NCBI RefSeq assembly: GCF_004137245.1
Contig: NZ_SDWS01000012.1
Coordinates: 1 to 64,000, forward strand
DNA from: Nocardioides glacieisoli
GTDB taxonomy: Bacteria > Actinomycetota > Actinomycetes > Propionibacteriales > Nocardioidaceae
Direction of reading: 5' to 3'
DNA length: 64,000 nucleotides
Shown here: positions 1-7,993 of the stretch, in pieces
How the letters are laid out: the number at the start of each line of letters is the position of its first letter
Position numbering within the stretch: position 1 is the first letter of the stretch
Made by a program: the position numbers and the translations under genes
The notes under the pieces: model-generated
What the model was told of the DNA's origin: nothing
Seen by the model: only the letters and a program-made list of their open reading frames with translations
Database searches by the model: none

Positions 1-630
1 ATCACCCTCTACAGGATCGAGCAGGGGGGTCCGTTTTCACCCGTCGATCAAGGGTCAGTTTTCACCCGTCGTCGACAGCCGTGGCATGCTTCACGAGGAA
101 CATCACCCGCCCTCGGCCGCGGGGCAGGAGGCCTGTGCGCGTAGGCCGCCCCGGGCTTGCGTCCAAACGACCGAACCGGACCTAGGTCATGGACTTCGCC
201 TATGTCCGCACCTCGGGCCGGGTTCGTCTACACCGCGTTCATGCTCGCAGCCTTCGATCGTCGCTCGGAACGCGGCACCGACCAAGGCCGTCGAGCTTGG
301 TCGACGAGTCACTGCAGACGGCGTTGCGGCCGCGAGCGCAACCGGCCGTGCGGTGAGCTGATCACCCACGCGGAAGCGTGTTCGCGCGGTCGCAATCCAC
401 CTCCCATCACGTTCACCGACCATCTCGCTGTCCAGCGCATCCGGCCCTCGTACGGGGTGGTTGCCGATGCCTACGACACGCGTTGATGGTCGACGCCGAG
501 CAAAGACACCGCCGGCTGCGTCGCGACCGGCACAGCAACCGGCGCCTGCACAGCCGTCGTGGGAGATGACCCAGTGGCAGAGAACCTGGGGCGCTTCAGG
601 CGGCCGTGAACCGGTTGCTGCCGACTCAGA
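1..630. other. Island left edge, no convincing gene
   Basis: I see no recognisable protein in this stretch; the open frames here lack family motifs and read as arginine/proline-rich shadow translations. Two exact 14-base direct repeats (GTTTTCACCCGTCG at 33-46 and 58-71) resemble the repeated termini of IS21-type insertion sequences, so the window probably begins at or just outside the end of such an element. The rest looks like decayed accessory DNA. Confidence 0.45.
33..71. repeat. Direct repeat, possible insertion-sequence terminus
   Basis: GTTTTCACCCGTCG occurs twice with a 25-base period, preceded by GGGTCC and GGGTCA. Closely spaced direct repeats of this look are typical of IS21-family ends in actinobacteria. 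No transposase is inside the window, so the family is an inference. Confidence 0.4.
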
Positions 631-837
631 TCAGCAGATGTGGGTGTGGTCCCAACCGTGGCGTCCCTGGTGCATTCCGGGGTTGTGGTCGGCGCTGAAG
701 CCCATGGTTTGGGCGCAGGTGCTGACGTGGTCGCCGAAGTCACCCGCCGCCGTGGCTGGTGTCGCCGCGCCCACCGTCAGCACTGCAGCCGCCAGGCCAG
801 TGCCGATGGCAGCAAGCCGGATCATCTGATTGAACAT
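631..837 (-). CDS. Small secreted protein (68 aa)
   Basis: A 68-residue protein with an N-terminal signal peptide (hydrophobic stretch about residues 6-24 ending TPATAA) and a short mature part rich in His, Gly and Asp (FGDHVSTCAQTMGF, then GMHQGRHGWDHTHIC). The start at 837 is chosen because a GAGGAG ribosome site sits 7 bases upstream and the signal peptide begins there. It lies 20 bases after the ABC permease gene and is probably cotranscribed. I do not recognise a characterised family. His and two Cys residues in a metal island allow a metal-binding role, but that is inference. Confidence 0.7.
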   Translation of the reverse strand: MFNQMIRLAAIGTGLAAAVLTVGAATPATAAGDFGDHVSTCAQTMGFSADHNPGMHQGRHGWDHTHIC

Positions 838-857
838 TGCGTATCTCCTCGATCTGT

Positions 858-2384
858 TCATGCGTGCGCAGAGTGCGCCTTGCTCGGTCGTTTGAGGACA
901 GGGGAGCCGGCGATGCCGCGCAGGAGCACGGTTGACGCCAGAAGGAGAAGTGCGATCCACCCTAGTCCGATTGCCAGGGACGCGGATTCATCGAAGCCGC
1001 CGGTCAGTGCGCCGTCGATCATGACCCTGGTTCCGCCATATCCGGGAAGCCAGGTCGCCCATGGCGCGGGTTCGCCGCGCAGCATTGGGCTCTGCCCGAT
1101 GGCCAGGTCGAGGAACGGGATAAGGAAGGCCATGAAGGTGCCACTGACCCGGCCGAAGATCGGGCCGAGGAGGACGCCGATCAGGGCGTAGGTGACGGCG
1201 AGCAGCGCGTTGCCGCCGATGTAGACGCCCCAGTTGCTGGCGTCGAACACGGTGGCGGTGACCGCGAGCGAGACCGCGGTGGCGACGGCGGCGGCGGCGA
1301 GAACCATGGTCAGGCGGGTGGTCAGCAGCACTGCTGGGCGTTGTCCGGCGAGGGTGAGGCGACGGTCGGCGGCTCGGGCGTCGAGGACGATGAAGATGCC
1401 GACGAGGGCGGCCAGCGAGGCGACGGCCACTGGTGCCATGGTTCCGGCGTGGATCTCTGCGGGGTCCACCATGGTCGTGACCTTGGCACCGGCCTCGCGC
1501 AGGACGACAGGCGTGTGCCCGTGGGGGGTGATCGCGTCGGACAGCAGGATGAAGACCGCCGGGACGAGCGCGAGCAGGAGCCACAGCACCGGGGTGCGCC
1601 TCCAGTCGCGCCATCCCATGCGCAGGCCCGTGAGCAGTTGACTGACCGGTCCCGTGCGGCCGGCGCGGCGTGTGCGCCCGGTGGTCGTGATGCGGGTGAT
1701 GACCCACAGGGCGAGCGCCAAGGAGGCGAGCACCCAACCCAGTGACAGGGCGAGCTCGTCCGGTCCGCCGTGCCCGGAAGGGAGGGCCACGGTCCACAGC
1801 GAGATGAAGTGGGTGGGCAGCAACCGCAGTGCGGGGGACTCGGAGCCGCTGAGGGTGGGGCCGAAGAAGACGTCGAGGATCCAGATGAACATCAGGATCA
1901 CGGTGCCGTTGACCGCGTTCGGGACCAGGGCGCCCACGACGGCTCCGAGACCGAGGTAGACCACCGCGAACATGGCTGTGCCAGCAGTCACCCGCCACGG
2001 GTCGTCGACCTCTCCCCGGAATGTGAGGGCGAGTACCGAGACCAGGGTGGCCATCAGGGCCAGCACAGCGCCGGCCGTCAGCCGTGCACCCGCGAGCCGG
2101 ACGCGCGACAGCCCGGCCAACGTGAGCCGACGGTCGGTGGTGCGCGCGGAGGAGATCTGGAAGTACATCGCGACCCCGGTCAGGAAGGCGGCCGCCCATC
2201 CTGCGGTGACGGTCTCCAGAGCGGGACCACCACCGGTGCCACCCAGCAGCCGGGCGGCGTCGGCCAAAGCCGGGGCAGCGACCACGACGAAGACCACGGG
2301 TATGACGGCGAGCAGGACCAGGTTCGGACCGTTCCTGGTGTAGTCGGCCAGGAAGCGTCGAACTAGCAGCGCGGGGGTGGTCAT
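858..2384 (-). CDS. ABC-2 type transporter permease, duplicated halves
   Basis: A 508-residue integral membrane protein with about twelve hydrophobic segments. The two halves are related: both contain a DRRLTLAG motif after their first transmembrane pair (TTDRRLTLAGLSR and AADRRLTLAGQRP), so this is an internally duplicated ABC-2 permease, each half with about six spans. The start ATG at 2384 overlaps the ATPase stop codon (ATGA), giving translational coupling; a GTG three codons upstream is possible. With the preceding ATPase it should form an exporter in the cytoplasmic membrane. The substrate is not evident; the neighbours suggest metal or envelope stress. Confidence 0.85.
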   Translation of the reverse strand: MTTPALLVRRFLADYTRNGPNLVLLAVIPVVFVVVAAPALADAARLLGGTGGGPALETVTAGWAAAFLTGVAMYFQISSARTTDRRLTLAGLSRVRLAGARLTAGAVLALMATLVSVLALTFRGEVDDPWRVTAGTAMFAVVYLGLGAVVGALVPNAVNGTVILMFIWILDVFFGPTLSGSESPALRLLPTHFISLWTVALPSGHGGPDELALSLGWVLASLALALWVITRITTTGRTRRAGRTGPVSQLLTGLRMGWRDWRRTPVLWLLLALVPAVFILLSDAITPHGHTPVVLREAGAKVTTMVDPAEIHAGTMAPVAVASLAALVGIFIVLDARAADRRLTLAGQRPAVLLTTRLTMVLAAAAVATAVSLAVTATVFDASNWGVYIGGNALLAVTYALIGVLLGPIFGRVSGTFMAFLIPFLDLAIGQSPMLRGEPAPWATWLPGYGGTRVMIDGALTGGFDESASLAIGLGWIALLLLASTVLLRGIAGSPVLKRPSKAHSAHA

Positions 2385-3163
2385 CGTGCCCACGTCCTGC
2401 CCTCGCGGATCTCCACGATGCGGTCGAAGCGTGCCTCGTCAACGACGAAGTGGCTGACGATCAGTACCGTCCGGCCGGCGGCGCGACGCTCGTCCACCAG
2501 GGTCCAGAACTTCAGGTAGGTGTCCCAGTCGAACCCGGCGTACGGCTCGTCGAGCAGCAGCAGCGCCGGATCGGGCAGCAGCGCCAGGCCCAGGTTGAGC
2601 TTGGCCAGGGTGCCGCCGGATAGCTGGTCCGCCCGGGTTGCCGCGAAGCGCTCGAAGCCCAGCGAGTCGTAGATCGACGCCCGGCTCTTCCGCTCCTGCT
2701 CCGGGGCCATGCTGTAGGCGCGGCCGAACAGCTCGAAGTGCTCGTCGCAGGTCAGCCGCGGGTAGACCAGCGGCTCCTGGGGGCAGTAGCCGACCTTGCC
2801 GCTCCTGGTGACCGTGCCGGTGTCGGCCCGTAGGTCGCCGACCAGGATCCTCATCAGCGTCGACTTCCCAGACCCGTTCTCGCCGACCAGGCCCACGACC
2901 TCGCCCTGCTTGAGGGTGATCTCTGCTCCGGTCAGCACCCGGACCCGGCTTCGCGGTGACCACAGGTTGCGTCGGTAGGACTTATCGATCCCGCCCGCGG
3001 CGAGGACTGCCGCGTCGCGACTCGCGTCCTGGTCGGCTGCGACCACACGGGAATCCAGGGTCGCTGCTGAGGACGGTCCGGGTCGCGGGTCGTTGGTTGT
3101 CCCGGTCTGCAGAACCCGTTCGGTGACCGGCGCCGTTTCCTCGGTGTGAGACGGACCTTGCAT
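2381..3163 (-). CDS. ABC transporter ATP-binding protein
   Basis: A 260-residue nucleotide-binding subunit. Walker A is GENGSGKST, the Q-loop is YCPQEPLVYP, the ABC signature is LSGGTLAKL, Walker B is ALLLLDEPYAGFD and the switch His is in IVSHF. The first 50 residues are a low-complexity tail. I chose the ATG at 3163 (GAGGAAG upstream) because upstream codons in the same frame overlap the preceding gene and look non-coding. It pairs with the duplicated permease encoded next, overlapping by four bases. Confidence 0.9.
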   Translation of the reverse strand: MQGPSHTEETAPVTERVLQTGTTNDPRPGPSSAATLDSRVVAADQDASRDAAVLAAGGIDKSYRRNLWSPRSRVRVLTGAEITLKQGEVVGLVGENGSGKSTLMRILVGDLRADTGTVTRSGKVGYCPQEPLVYPRLTCDEHFELFGRAYSMAPEQERKSRASIYDSLGFERFAATRADQLSGGTLAKLNLGLALLPDPALLLLDEPYAGFDWDTYLKFWTLVDERRAAGRTVLIVSHFVVDEARFDRIVEIREGRTWAR

Positions 3164-3219
3164 GAGGATCACTTCCTCGAACGGGCCATCCGCCGAGACC
3201 GGGGCCCGCGGTTGAGTGC

Positions 3220-3501
3220 TTACTTGTGGTCGTGGCCGCCGGGCATCATGAACATCATCGCGGCCATCATGGCCACGCAGCCCAAGGCCCACAACAGAGC
3301 GCCGGACCCCGCCGCTCCGGTGGCGAGCAGGACGATCACGATCGCCACCATCGGGATGCAGCAGATCATCATCATCCACCGGTGGCCGCCGTGTGCGCCA
3401 TGACTGCTGTGGGGGCTCGCGGGGGTGCGCTCGGCCTCCGGTGTCCCACCTGGGGGCGGGTTCCACAGCGGGCGGTCGGGGCCTGTTGTCGGGCTTGTCA
3501 T
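3220..3501 (-). CDS. Small two-span membrane protein, Met/His-rich
   Basis: A 93-residue protein: a soluble N-terminal part with His-rich SSHGAHGGH, then two adjacent hydrophobic segments (about 42-65 and 68-86) full of methionine, ending GGHDHK. Its ATG overlaps the stop of the upstream DUF2892 gene (ATGA), so the two are coupled. Small Met/His-rich membrane proteins are common in copper loci of actinobacteria and may bind copper. I do not recognise a named family with certainty. Confidence 0.75.
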   Translation of the reverse strand: MTSPTTGPDRPLWNPPPGGTPEAERTPASPHSSHGAHGGHRWMMMICCIPMVAIVIVLLATGAAGSGALLWALGCVAMMAAMMFMMPGGHDHK

Positions 3502-3743
3502 GATGTCTTCTCCTTCAGGGAGGCCGGCACGTGGCCGAGCCGGGCGTAGAGGGGACAGTGCCCGAGCGCTCCGGTGACGACCAGGTCGAGGCCGGCCACC
3601 ACGAGCACGAGTTCGAGAACCACGGCCAAGGCCGAGGTGGCTCCAGTGAGCAGGACGATTCCGGTCAGGGCGCCGAGGCCGCCGATGACAATGCGAGCCG
3701 CTCGTTCGGCGGGCGTGATGTTGGTGCTCCAGCGGGTGGTCAT
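3498..3743 (-). CDS. DUF2892 (YgaP-like) membrane protein
   Basis: An 81-residue protein matching the two-helix membrane domain found at the C-terminus of YgaP rhodaneses: N-terminal NITPAERAARIVIGG, two hydrophobic helices (about 18-35 and 40-58), then the typical GHCPLYARLG motif. The ATG at 3743 is preceded by GGAGG. A copy of the repeated GTGAAGGTTCGCTGAAGA box lies about 90 bases upstream, suggesting control by the island's two-component system. The role of stand-alone DUF2892 proteins is unknown. Confidence 0.85.
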   Translation of the reverse strand: MTTRWSTNITPAERAARIVIGGLGALTGIVLLTGATSALAVVLELVLVVAGLDLVVTGALGHCPLYARLGHVPASLKEKTS

Positions 3744-3830
3744 GTCGTCCTCCGACTCGTGATGGGACCGTTGATTTCCTGGTCCACTTCGAGGATCTCG
3801 CCGGGGGGTGAAGGTGACGCCAGCCGTCTT

Positions 3831-3850
3831 GTGAAGGTTCGCTGAAGAAG
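3831..3850 (+). promoter_or_regulatory. Probable response-regulator box, copy 1
   Basis: GTGAAGGTTCGCTGAAGA contains TGAAG twice, 11 bases apart, the layout of OmpR-family binding sites. The 18-mer recurs at 7148-7165 and, inverted, at 9152-9169. It sits between the divergent-facing P-loop ATPase end and the start of the DUF2892 operon. Binding by the regulator at 7217 is inferred. Confidence 0.6.
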
Positions 3851-3912
3851 CGCGCCGGGGTGCGCCGGACGTGGCTGGGGCCCTTGTCGGGCGGACCTTC
3901 ACAGCGCCGGAG

Positions 3913-4545
3913 TCATCGTGCGCGAGTGGTGATGGCCAGGTGGCCGGCGCAGCAGGCAGGCAGCTCTTCTCGCAGCAGGTCGAGGGTTTGAGTCGCCTTC
4001 TCGATGAAGTCGCCGGTGGGTTGGATGACGTGGCGACGGGGGTGCCGTTTCCAGGCCTCGAGGATGCGGGCGTCGACATCGGCCGCAAGCAGCGCTGACT
4101 CGGTCCGCAGCGGGTTCTGGTGGTTGTAGCCCTGGTCGGCCGTGGGCGTACGCAGGTGCAGCACGGCGTCGTACCGCCCCAGCTCGGCGTCCATCGTGGT
4201 GGCCGTGGAGGTCCAGAAGTCATCCGGTGGTCCTGGCCAGTACGCGATCCCGTCGACCGAGCCGCGGTCGCACAGGACGATTGCCGGGCGGTGCGCATCT
4301 CCGGTGGCCTCCAGCTCCTTCTGGACATGGAAGATCGCCCGTTGGGCGGCGCGCCGGCACTCCGTGTCTTCGTCGCGCGGGAACCCGCCACCGAACACGA
4401 CACCTGCGGACTCCGGCAGGATCCTGACGTGTCGGCACAGCGAACGGCGTACCAGCTCCAGGACGGCCGTTTTGCCTGCTCCCGGCCCGCCGGTGAGGAC
4501 CACGCGGCGAGGCGTATGTAGTTGGTTGCACTCACACTCGGCCAT
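3913..4545 (-). CDS. P-loop ATPase (AAA_28-like)
   Basis: A 210-residue soluble protein with Walker A GGPGAGKTAV near residue 19 and a Walker-B-like IVLCDRGSVDG about residue 93. The layout (P-loop, ESAGVVFGGGFP segment, DRG, then HLRTP) matches the AAA_28 / NadR-type predicted ATPase family, small kinase-like NTPases of unknown substrate. The start has GAGGAG seven bases upstream. Such ATPases recur in heavy-metal loci, but no direct link to metal handling can be read from the sequence. Confidence 0.8.
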   Translation of the reverse strand: MAECECNQLHTPRRVVLTGGPGAGKTAVLELVRRSLCRHVRILPESAGVVFGGGFPRDEDTECRRAAQRAIFHVQKELEATGDAHRPAIVLCDRGSVDGIAYWPGPPDDFWTSTATTMDAELGRYDAVLHLRTPTADQGYNHQNPLRTESALLAADVDARILEAWKRHPRRHVIQPTGDFIEKATQTLDLLREELPACCAGHLAITTRAR

Positions 4546-4558
4546 GTGCCGCGCCTCC

Positions 4559-4729
4559 TCACGGGCCGGGAGATCGGTCTGCGGCGAAGTGGCCGAGCCC
4601 CCAGTTCTCCATCAGCGCCAGGACGGCGAGTCCCTCGTCGTGGATATGCGCTGGCGCAGCACGTCCCAGTGGTTGTGCAGATGTCGTTGGAGGTAGTCCA
4701 CGACGTGGCTCATCGGAACGGTCTGCCAT
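4559..4729 (-). pseudogene. Small gene, apparently frameshifted
   Basis: Two overlapping frames share one short gene. From ATG 4713 the frame reads MSHVVDYLQRHLHNHWDVLRQR with strongly GC-biased third positions; it then loses sense. From there the frame opened by ATG 4729 takes over with HIHDEGLAVLALMENWG, again with GC-rich third positions, whereas the first part of that frame has AT-rich third positions. The simplest reading is one protein of about 50 residues broken by a single-base indel near 4645-4655, or a sequencing error. The family is not known to me. It directly precedes the P-loop ATPase gene. Confidence 0.5.
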
Positions 4730-4757
4730 GGACCTTGGCCTAATCGCGGACGGGTTG

Positions 4758-5216
4758 TCAGTCGTGATGGCCCTCGTGTTCGTCAGGGTCTGGGGTCTGC
4801 ACGGGGGTGCGGTCCCGGTCTGGGTTCGGGTCGTCGTCGCTGATGGCGGGGCCGATGACGAAGGCCGAGAGCGAGAACATCAGCGCGAACACGCCCAGCG
4901 CGATGGCGGGTGCCTTCCAAGAGCCGAAGCGACGGTAGAGGCGCCGGAGCAGCGGTAGGGAGAAGACCAGGCCCAAAACGGCGAACAGCACGTTGCCGGT
5001 CGCGCCGGTCACCAGCACCGCTCCGCCGAGGATCCCGACGTGGTGCAGCAAGTGGGGCAGCAGGCCCATGATGCCACCGACCACAGCGGTCACCGCACTC
5101 CAGACGGTGGCCAGGGCCCCCCGACGCTGGGGATCCTCATCGGCTGCGTGGTCGGCCCTGGGCTCGTCGAGACGGCCGTTCGCTACCTCCCCGCCCGTGG
5201 CATGAGGGTCGGACAT
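4758..5216 (-). CDS. Membrane protein of metal island
   Basis: A 152-residue protein with a hydrophilic N-terminus rich in Asp/His, three or four hydrophobic segments (about 32-50, 53-78, 90-113) and a soluble C-terminal tail ending PDEHEGHHD. The ATG at 5216 (AGGAG upstream) lies two bases after the multicopper oxidase stop, so the two are cotranscribed. The His/Asp tail could bind copper. It resembles conserved hypothetical membrane proteins found beside copper oxidases; no characterised function. Confidence 0.75.
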   Translation of the reverse strand: MSDPHATGGEVANGRLDEPRADHAADEDPQRRGALATVWSAVTAVVGGIMGLLPHLLHHVGILGGAVLVTGATGNVLFAVLGLVFSLPLLRRLYRRFGSWKAPAIALGVFALMFSLSAFVIGPAISDDDPNPDRDRTPVQTPDPDEHEGHHD

Positions 5217-5218
5217 CG

Positions 5219-6763
5219 TCACTCCTGTGCCTGGTAGGAAAGCGTGGTCATCATGCCGGTCTCGGCGTGGTAGATGTTGTGGCAGTGGGTTGCCCACTGG
5301 CCTGGGTTGTCGGCTTCGAGGTCGACGTCGAGGGTCGCCATCGGGCGCACGATGACGGTGTCCTTGCGGGCCCCGCCGTTCGTCAGGGCGAAGGTGTGGC
5401 CGTGCACATGCATGGGGTGGAACATCATCGACCGGTTGACGAACCGCAGCCGCACCCGCTCACCCTGGCTCAACCGCAACGGGTCGGCGTCGGGGAACGT
5501 CTTGCCGTTGATGGTCCATCGGTAGGGCGTCATGGTGCCGCCCAGGACCAGGTCGTGGGCTCGGTCGGCCGGTCGTGGGTCCAGGCGGACCGACTCGGCC
5601 ACCGACACGGCGGTCCCGAGCAGTACCTTGCCCGACAGTTCGCGGACCTTGACGTCGGCAGTGGGTGGGCGACCGGCGCCGGTGCGGATCACGGCCATCG
5701 CCTGACCCTGTTTGCCCTCGGCCGAGGCGACCAGTGGGAACACGCCGTCGCCGAGGGTGACGGTGGCGTCGAAGCGCTCGCCCATCCCGATCAGCAGCGC
5801 GTCGGTGGGCACCGGCACGACGGGGAAGCCGTCGCTGTGCGTGACGGTCATGCGGTGCCCACCGACGGCGATCCGGAACGCCGTGTCCGAGCCGGCGTTG
5901 ACGAAGCGGATCCGAACGCGTTGACCCGGCTTCGCCGACAGCGTGGCCGGATCCGCGGGAGTCTTGCCGTTGAGGAGATAGTGCGGGTAGGCGATGTCCC
6001 CGGCACCACCCAGCACCGGTGACTGCATGGCCTCCATCCCACCCATCGACCCGCCTATCGAGCCGTGGTCCATCCCCTCCATGCCGCCTATGCCGCCCAT
6101 GTCATGCATGTTGCCCATGGAGTCATCGCCGCCGGCTTGCTGTAGTTCGGCGAGGACCTGGTCCGGAGTGCGACCGGTCCCGTCGACCCAGTCGTCCAGT
6201 ACGACGATCCACTCGGCGTCGTACCGTCCCGACTCGTCCGGGTCGTCGACCACCAGGACGCCGTACAGGCCACGGTCCAGCTGAACCCCGGAGTGCGGGT
6301 GGTAGAAATAGGTGCCCGGGTGAGGGGCGGTGAACTCGTACCTGAAGGTCCCTCCCGAAGCGATCGGGTCCTGCGTCATGCCCGGTACGCCGTCCATGTC
6401 GTTGCGCAGCGCCAGGCCGTGCCAGTGCACGCTCGTGGCGGCGGGGAGCTGGTTGTCGACATCGACGCGGAGCACGTCACCGGCGGTGGCGCGGAGCAGC
6501 GGCCCAGGTGCGGTGTCGCCGTAGGCCCACGTGCTCACGGTCCGGCCCCCCAGGTCCAGGGTCAACGGCTGGGGGGTGAGTCGGGCGGTGACGAGCCGAC
6601 CTCTGGGCTTCCGGCGTGCCGCCTCCGCCGCGGCTACCGCGTCGGCGACGGGGCCGACGGCCGTGCCTGTGGTCCGGCTGCAGGAGGCGAGGCCTCCGAG
6701 GGCGGTCACACCTGCGAGTCCGGCGGCTCCGCGGAGGACGGCGCGACGGGTGATCTCAGACAA
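5219..6763 (-). CDS. Multicopper oxidase (CueO/CopA-like), Tat-exported
   Basis: A 514-residue secreted oxidase expected to oxidise Cu(I) to the less toxic Cu(II) outside the membrane. The N-terminus has a twin-arginine motif (TRRAVLRG) and a lipobox-like LASC, so export is by Tat with probable lipid anchoring. Copper ligands are all present: HWHG, HPHSG, HPMHVHGH and the type-1 site THCHNIYHAETGMM. A Met/Gly/His-rich insert (SMGNMHDMGG onward) resembles the CueO copper-binding loop. The start is TTG at 6763 with AGGAG seven bases upstream; longer starts give a non-coding-looking extension. It leads an operon with the membrane protein downstream. Confidence 0.92.
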   Translation of the reverse strand: MSEITRRAVLRGAAGLAGVTALGGLASCSRTTGTAVGPVADAVAAAEAARRKPRGRLVTARLTPQPLTLDLGGRTVSTWAYGDTAPGPLLRATAGDVLRVDVDNQLPAATSVHWHGLALRNDMDGVPGMTQDPIASGGTFRYEFTAPHPGTYFYHPHSGVQLDRGLYGVLVVDDPDESGRYDAEWIVVLDDWVDGTGRTPDQVLAELQQAGGDDSMGNMHDMGGIGGMEGMDHGSIGGSMGGMEAMQSPVLGGAGDIAYPHYLLNGKTPADPATLSAKPGQRVRIRFVNAGSDTAFRIAVGGHRMTVTHSDGFPVVPVPTDALLIGMGERFDATVTLGDGVFPLVASAEGKQGQAMAVIRTGAGRPPTADVKVRELSGKVLLGTAVSVAESVRLDPRPADRAHDLVLGGTMTPYRWTINGKTFPDADPLRLSQGERVRLRFVNRSMMFHPMHVHGHTFALTNGGARKDTVIVRPMATLDVDLEADNPGQWATHCHNIYHAETGMMTTLSYQAQE

Positions 6764-6827
6764 AGTGGGGCTCCTGAGTCGTCTTCTGCGAGGGCGAGGT
6801 GTGCAAGGCGGGAAGGGGACGAGCGTG

Positions 6828-7073
6828 TTAGTGCACCGAGCCACGCAGCACACTGCTGCGGGCGTGGTACTCGTCCTCGTCGATCTCGCCTCGGGCAAAC
6901 CGCTCGTCGAGGATCTGCATCGGGTCGCGCCGGTCCGGGGCGGACTCACCGGAGCGCTGGGTGCGGAAGAGGGCAAGGACGGCAAAGACCACCAGCCCCC
7001 AGAACGCAACCATGGCCACGGTCATGACGACCCAGCCGCCCCAGCCCATGCCGTCGTGATACCAGCCCATCAT
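6828..7073 (-). CDS. SHOCT-domain small membrane protein
   Basis: An 81-residue protein: Trp/Gly-rich start (MMGWYHDGMGWGGW), one transmembrane helix (about 14-35) and a C-terminal SHOCT domain (DPMQILDERFARGEIDEDEYHARSSVL split around residue 60). SHOCT domains are short oligomerisation modules. Start 7073 has GAGGAC upstream. It is the first gene of the minus-strand oxidase operon, divergent from the two-component system with a regulator box between them. Confidence 0.88.
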   Translation of the reverse strand: MMGWYHDGMGWGGWVVMTVAMVAFWGLVVFAVLALFRTQRSGESAPDRRDPMQILDERFARGEIDEDEYHARSSVLRGSVH

Positions 7074-7147
7074 CGTCCTCAGCTCCTTCGCGTAGCTTGG
7101 TGACTCCCACGATCGCCCGGGCACCACTGGGTCTCGATGGCGTTCAT

Positions 7148-7166
7148 GTGAAGGTTCGCTGAAGAA
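7148..7166 (+). promoter_or_regulatory. Probable response-regulator box, copy 2
   Basis: GTGAAGGTTCGCTGAAGAA, identical over 18 bases to the box at 3831-3848, lies in the 143-base divergent gap between the SHOCT gene and the response-regulator gene. From here it could control both the oxidase operon and the two-component operon. Confidence 0.62.
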
Positions 7167-7216
7167 CCTGCCCTCACCGGTGCCGACCTACGGCTGCGGG
7201 GCAGCGGACTGCCACC

Positions 7217-7993
7217 ATGGCGGGTATGAGCGAGGACGTCATGGACGAGAAGGGCGGCTCACCGGAAGCGGGGACCGCGGGTGGCCGCCCTCGAACCGGT
7301 CTTCGGGCGATGGTGGTCGAGGACGAGACTCAGCTGGCCGGACTCATCGGCAGTTATCTCGAGCGTGACGGCTTCGAGGTGGCTGTAGTCCACGACGGGC
7401 TCGAGGCGGTGGAGGCCGCCCGCGCCCTCGACCCGGACGTGGTGGTGCTGGACCTGGGCCTGCCCCGACTGGACGGCGTGGAGGTCTGTCGGCAGCTGCG
7501 CACCTTCTCCGATGCCTACGTGGTGATGCTGACAGCCCGCAGCGAGGAGATCGACACACTCATCGGTCTCTCGGTGGGAGCCGACGACTACCTGACCAAG
7601 CCGTTCAGCCCCCGGATCCTGATGGCCCGGATCCAGGCCATGCTCCGCAGGCCCCGTCCACTGGGAACCTCGTCCGATGCTCTTGAAGGCGCCCGCACCT
7701 TTGGCGCGCTGATCATCGACCCGCTGGGACGCGACGTGTGGCTCGACGGGGAACCACTGGCGCTGACACGCACCGAGTTCGACCTCCTCGCCGCCCTGTC
7801 CGAGCGCCCGCGGATGGCATTCAGCCGCCGCCAGCTCATCGACGCCGTCTGGGGGCCCACGTGGGTCGGTGACGAGCACCTGGTCGACGTCCACGTTGGT
7901 CACCTGCGCCGCAAGCTGTCCGACGACGCGACCCATGCCCGGTTCATCCGGACGGTCCGCGGCGTCGGCTACCGAATGGGCACAGGGCAGTGA
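7217..7993 (+). CDS. OmpR-family response regulator
   Basis: A 258-residue two-component regulator. The receiver domain (about 30-140) has the acidic pair VVEDE, phospho-acceptor Asp79 in VLDLGLPRLDG, Thr in MLTAR and Lys in TKPFSP. The C-terminal winged helix (about 160-255) has the ALTRTEFDLL and RTVRGVGYRM motifs of the OmpR/PhoB class. ATG 7217 has no clear ribosome site; ATG 7241 has GAGGA five bases upstream and may be the true start. It overlaps the kinase gene by four bases. Its context makes copper or other metal/envelope stress the likely signal, similar to CopR/CusR. Confidence 0.92.
   Translation: MAGMSEDVMDEKGGSPEAGTAGGRPRTGLRAMVVEDETQLAGLIGSYLERDGFEVAVVHDGLEAVEAARALDPDVVVLDLGLPRLDGVEVCRQLRTFSDAYVVMLTARSEEIDTLIGLSVGADDYLTKPFSPRILMARIQAMLRRPRPLGTSSDALEGARTFGALIIDPLGRDVWLDGEPLALTRTEFDLLAALSERPRMAFSRRQLIDAVWGPTWVGDEHLVDVHVGHLRRKLSDDATHARFIRTVRGVGYRMGTGQ

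Noticed and set aside
189..360. Peptide starting MDFAYVRTS, faintly like a resolvase N-terminus
   Set aside because: The similarity ends after nine residues and the rest is Arg-rich; too little to call a recombinase remnant.
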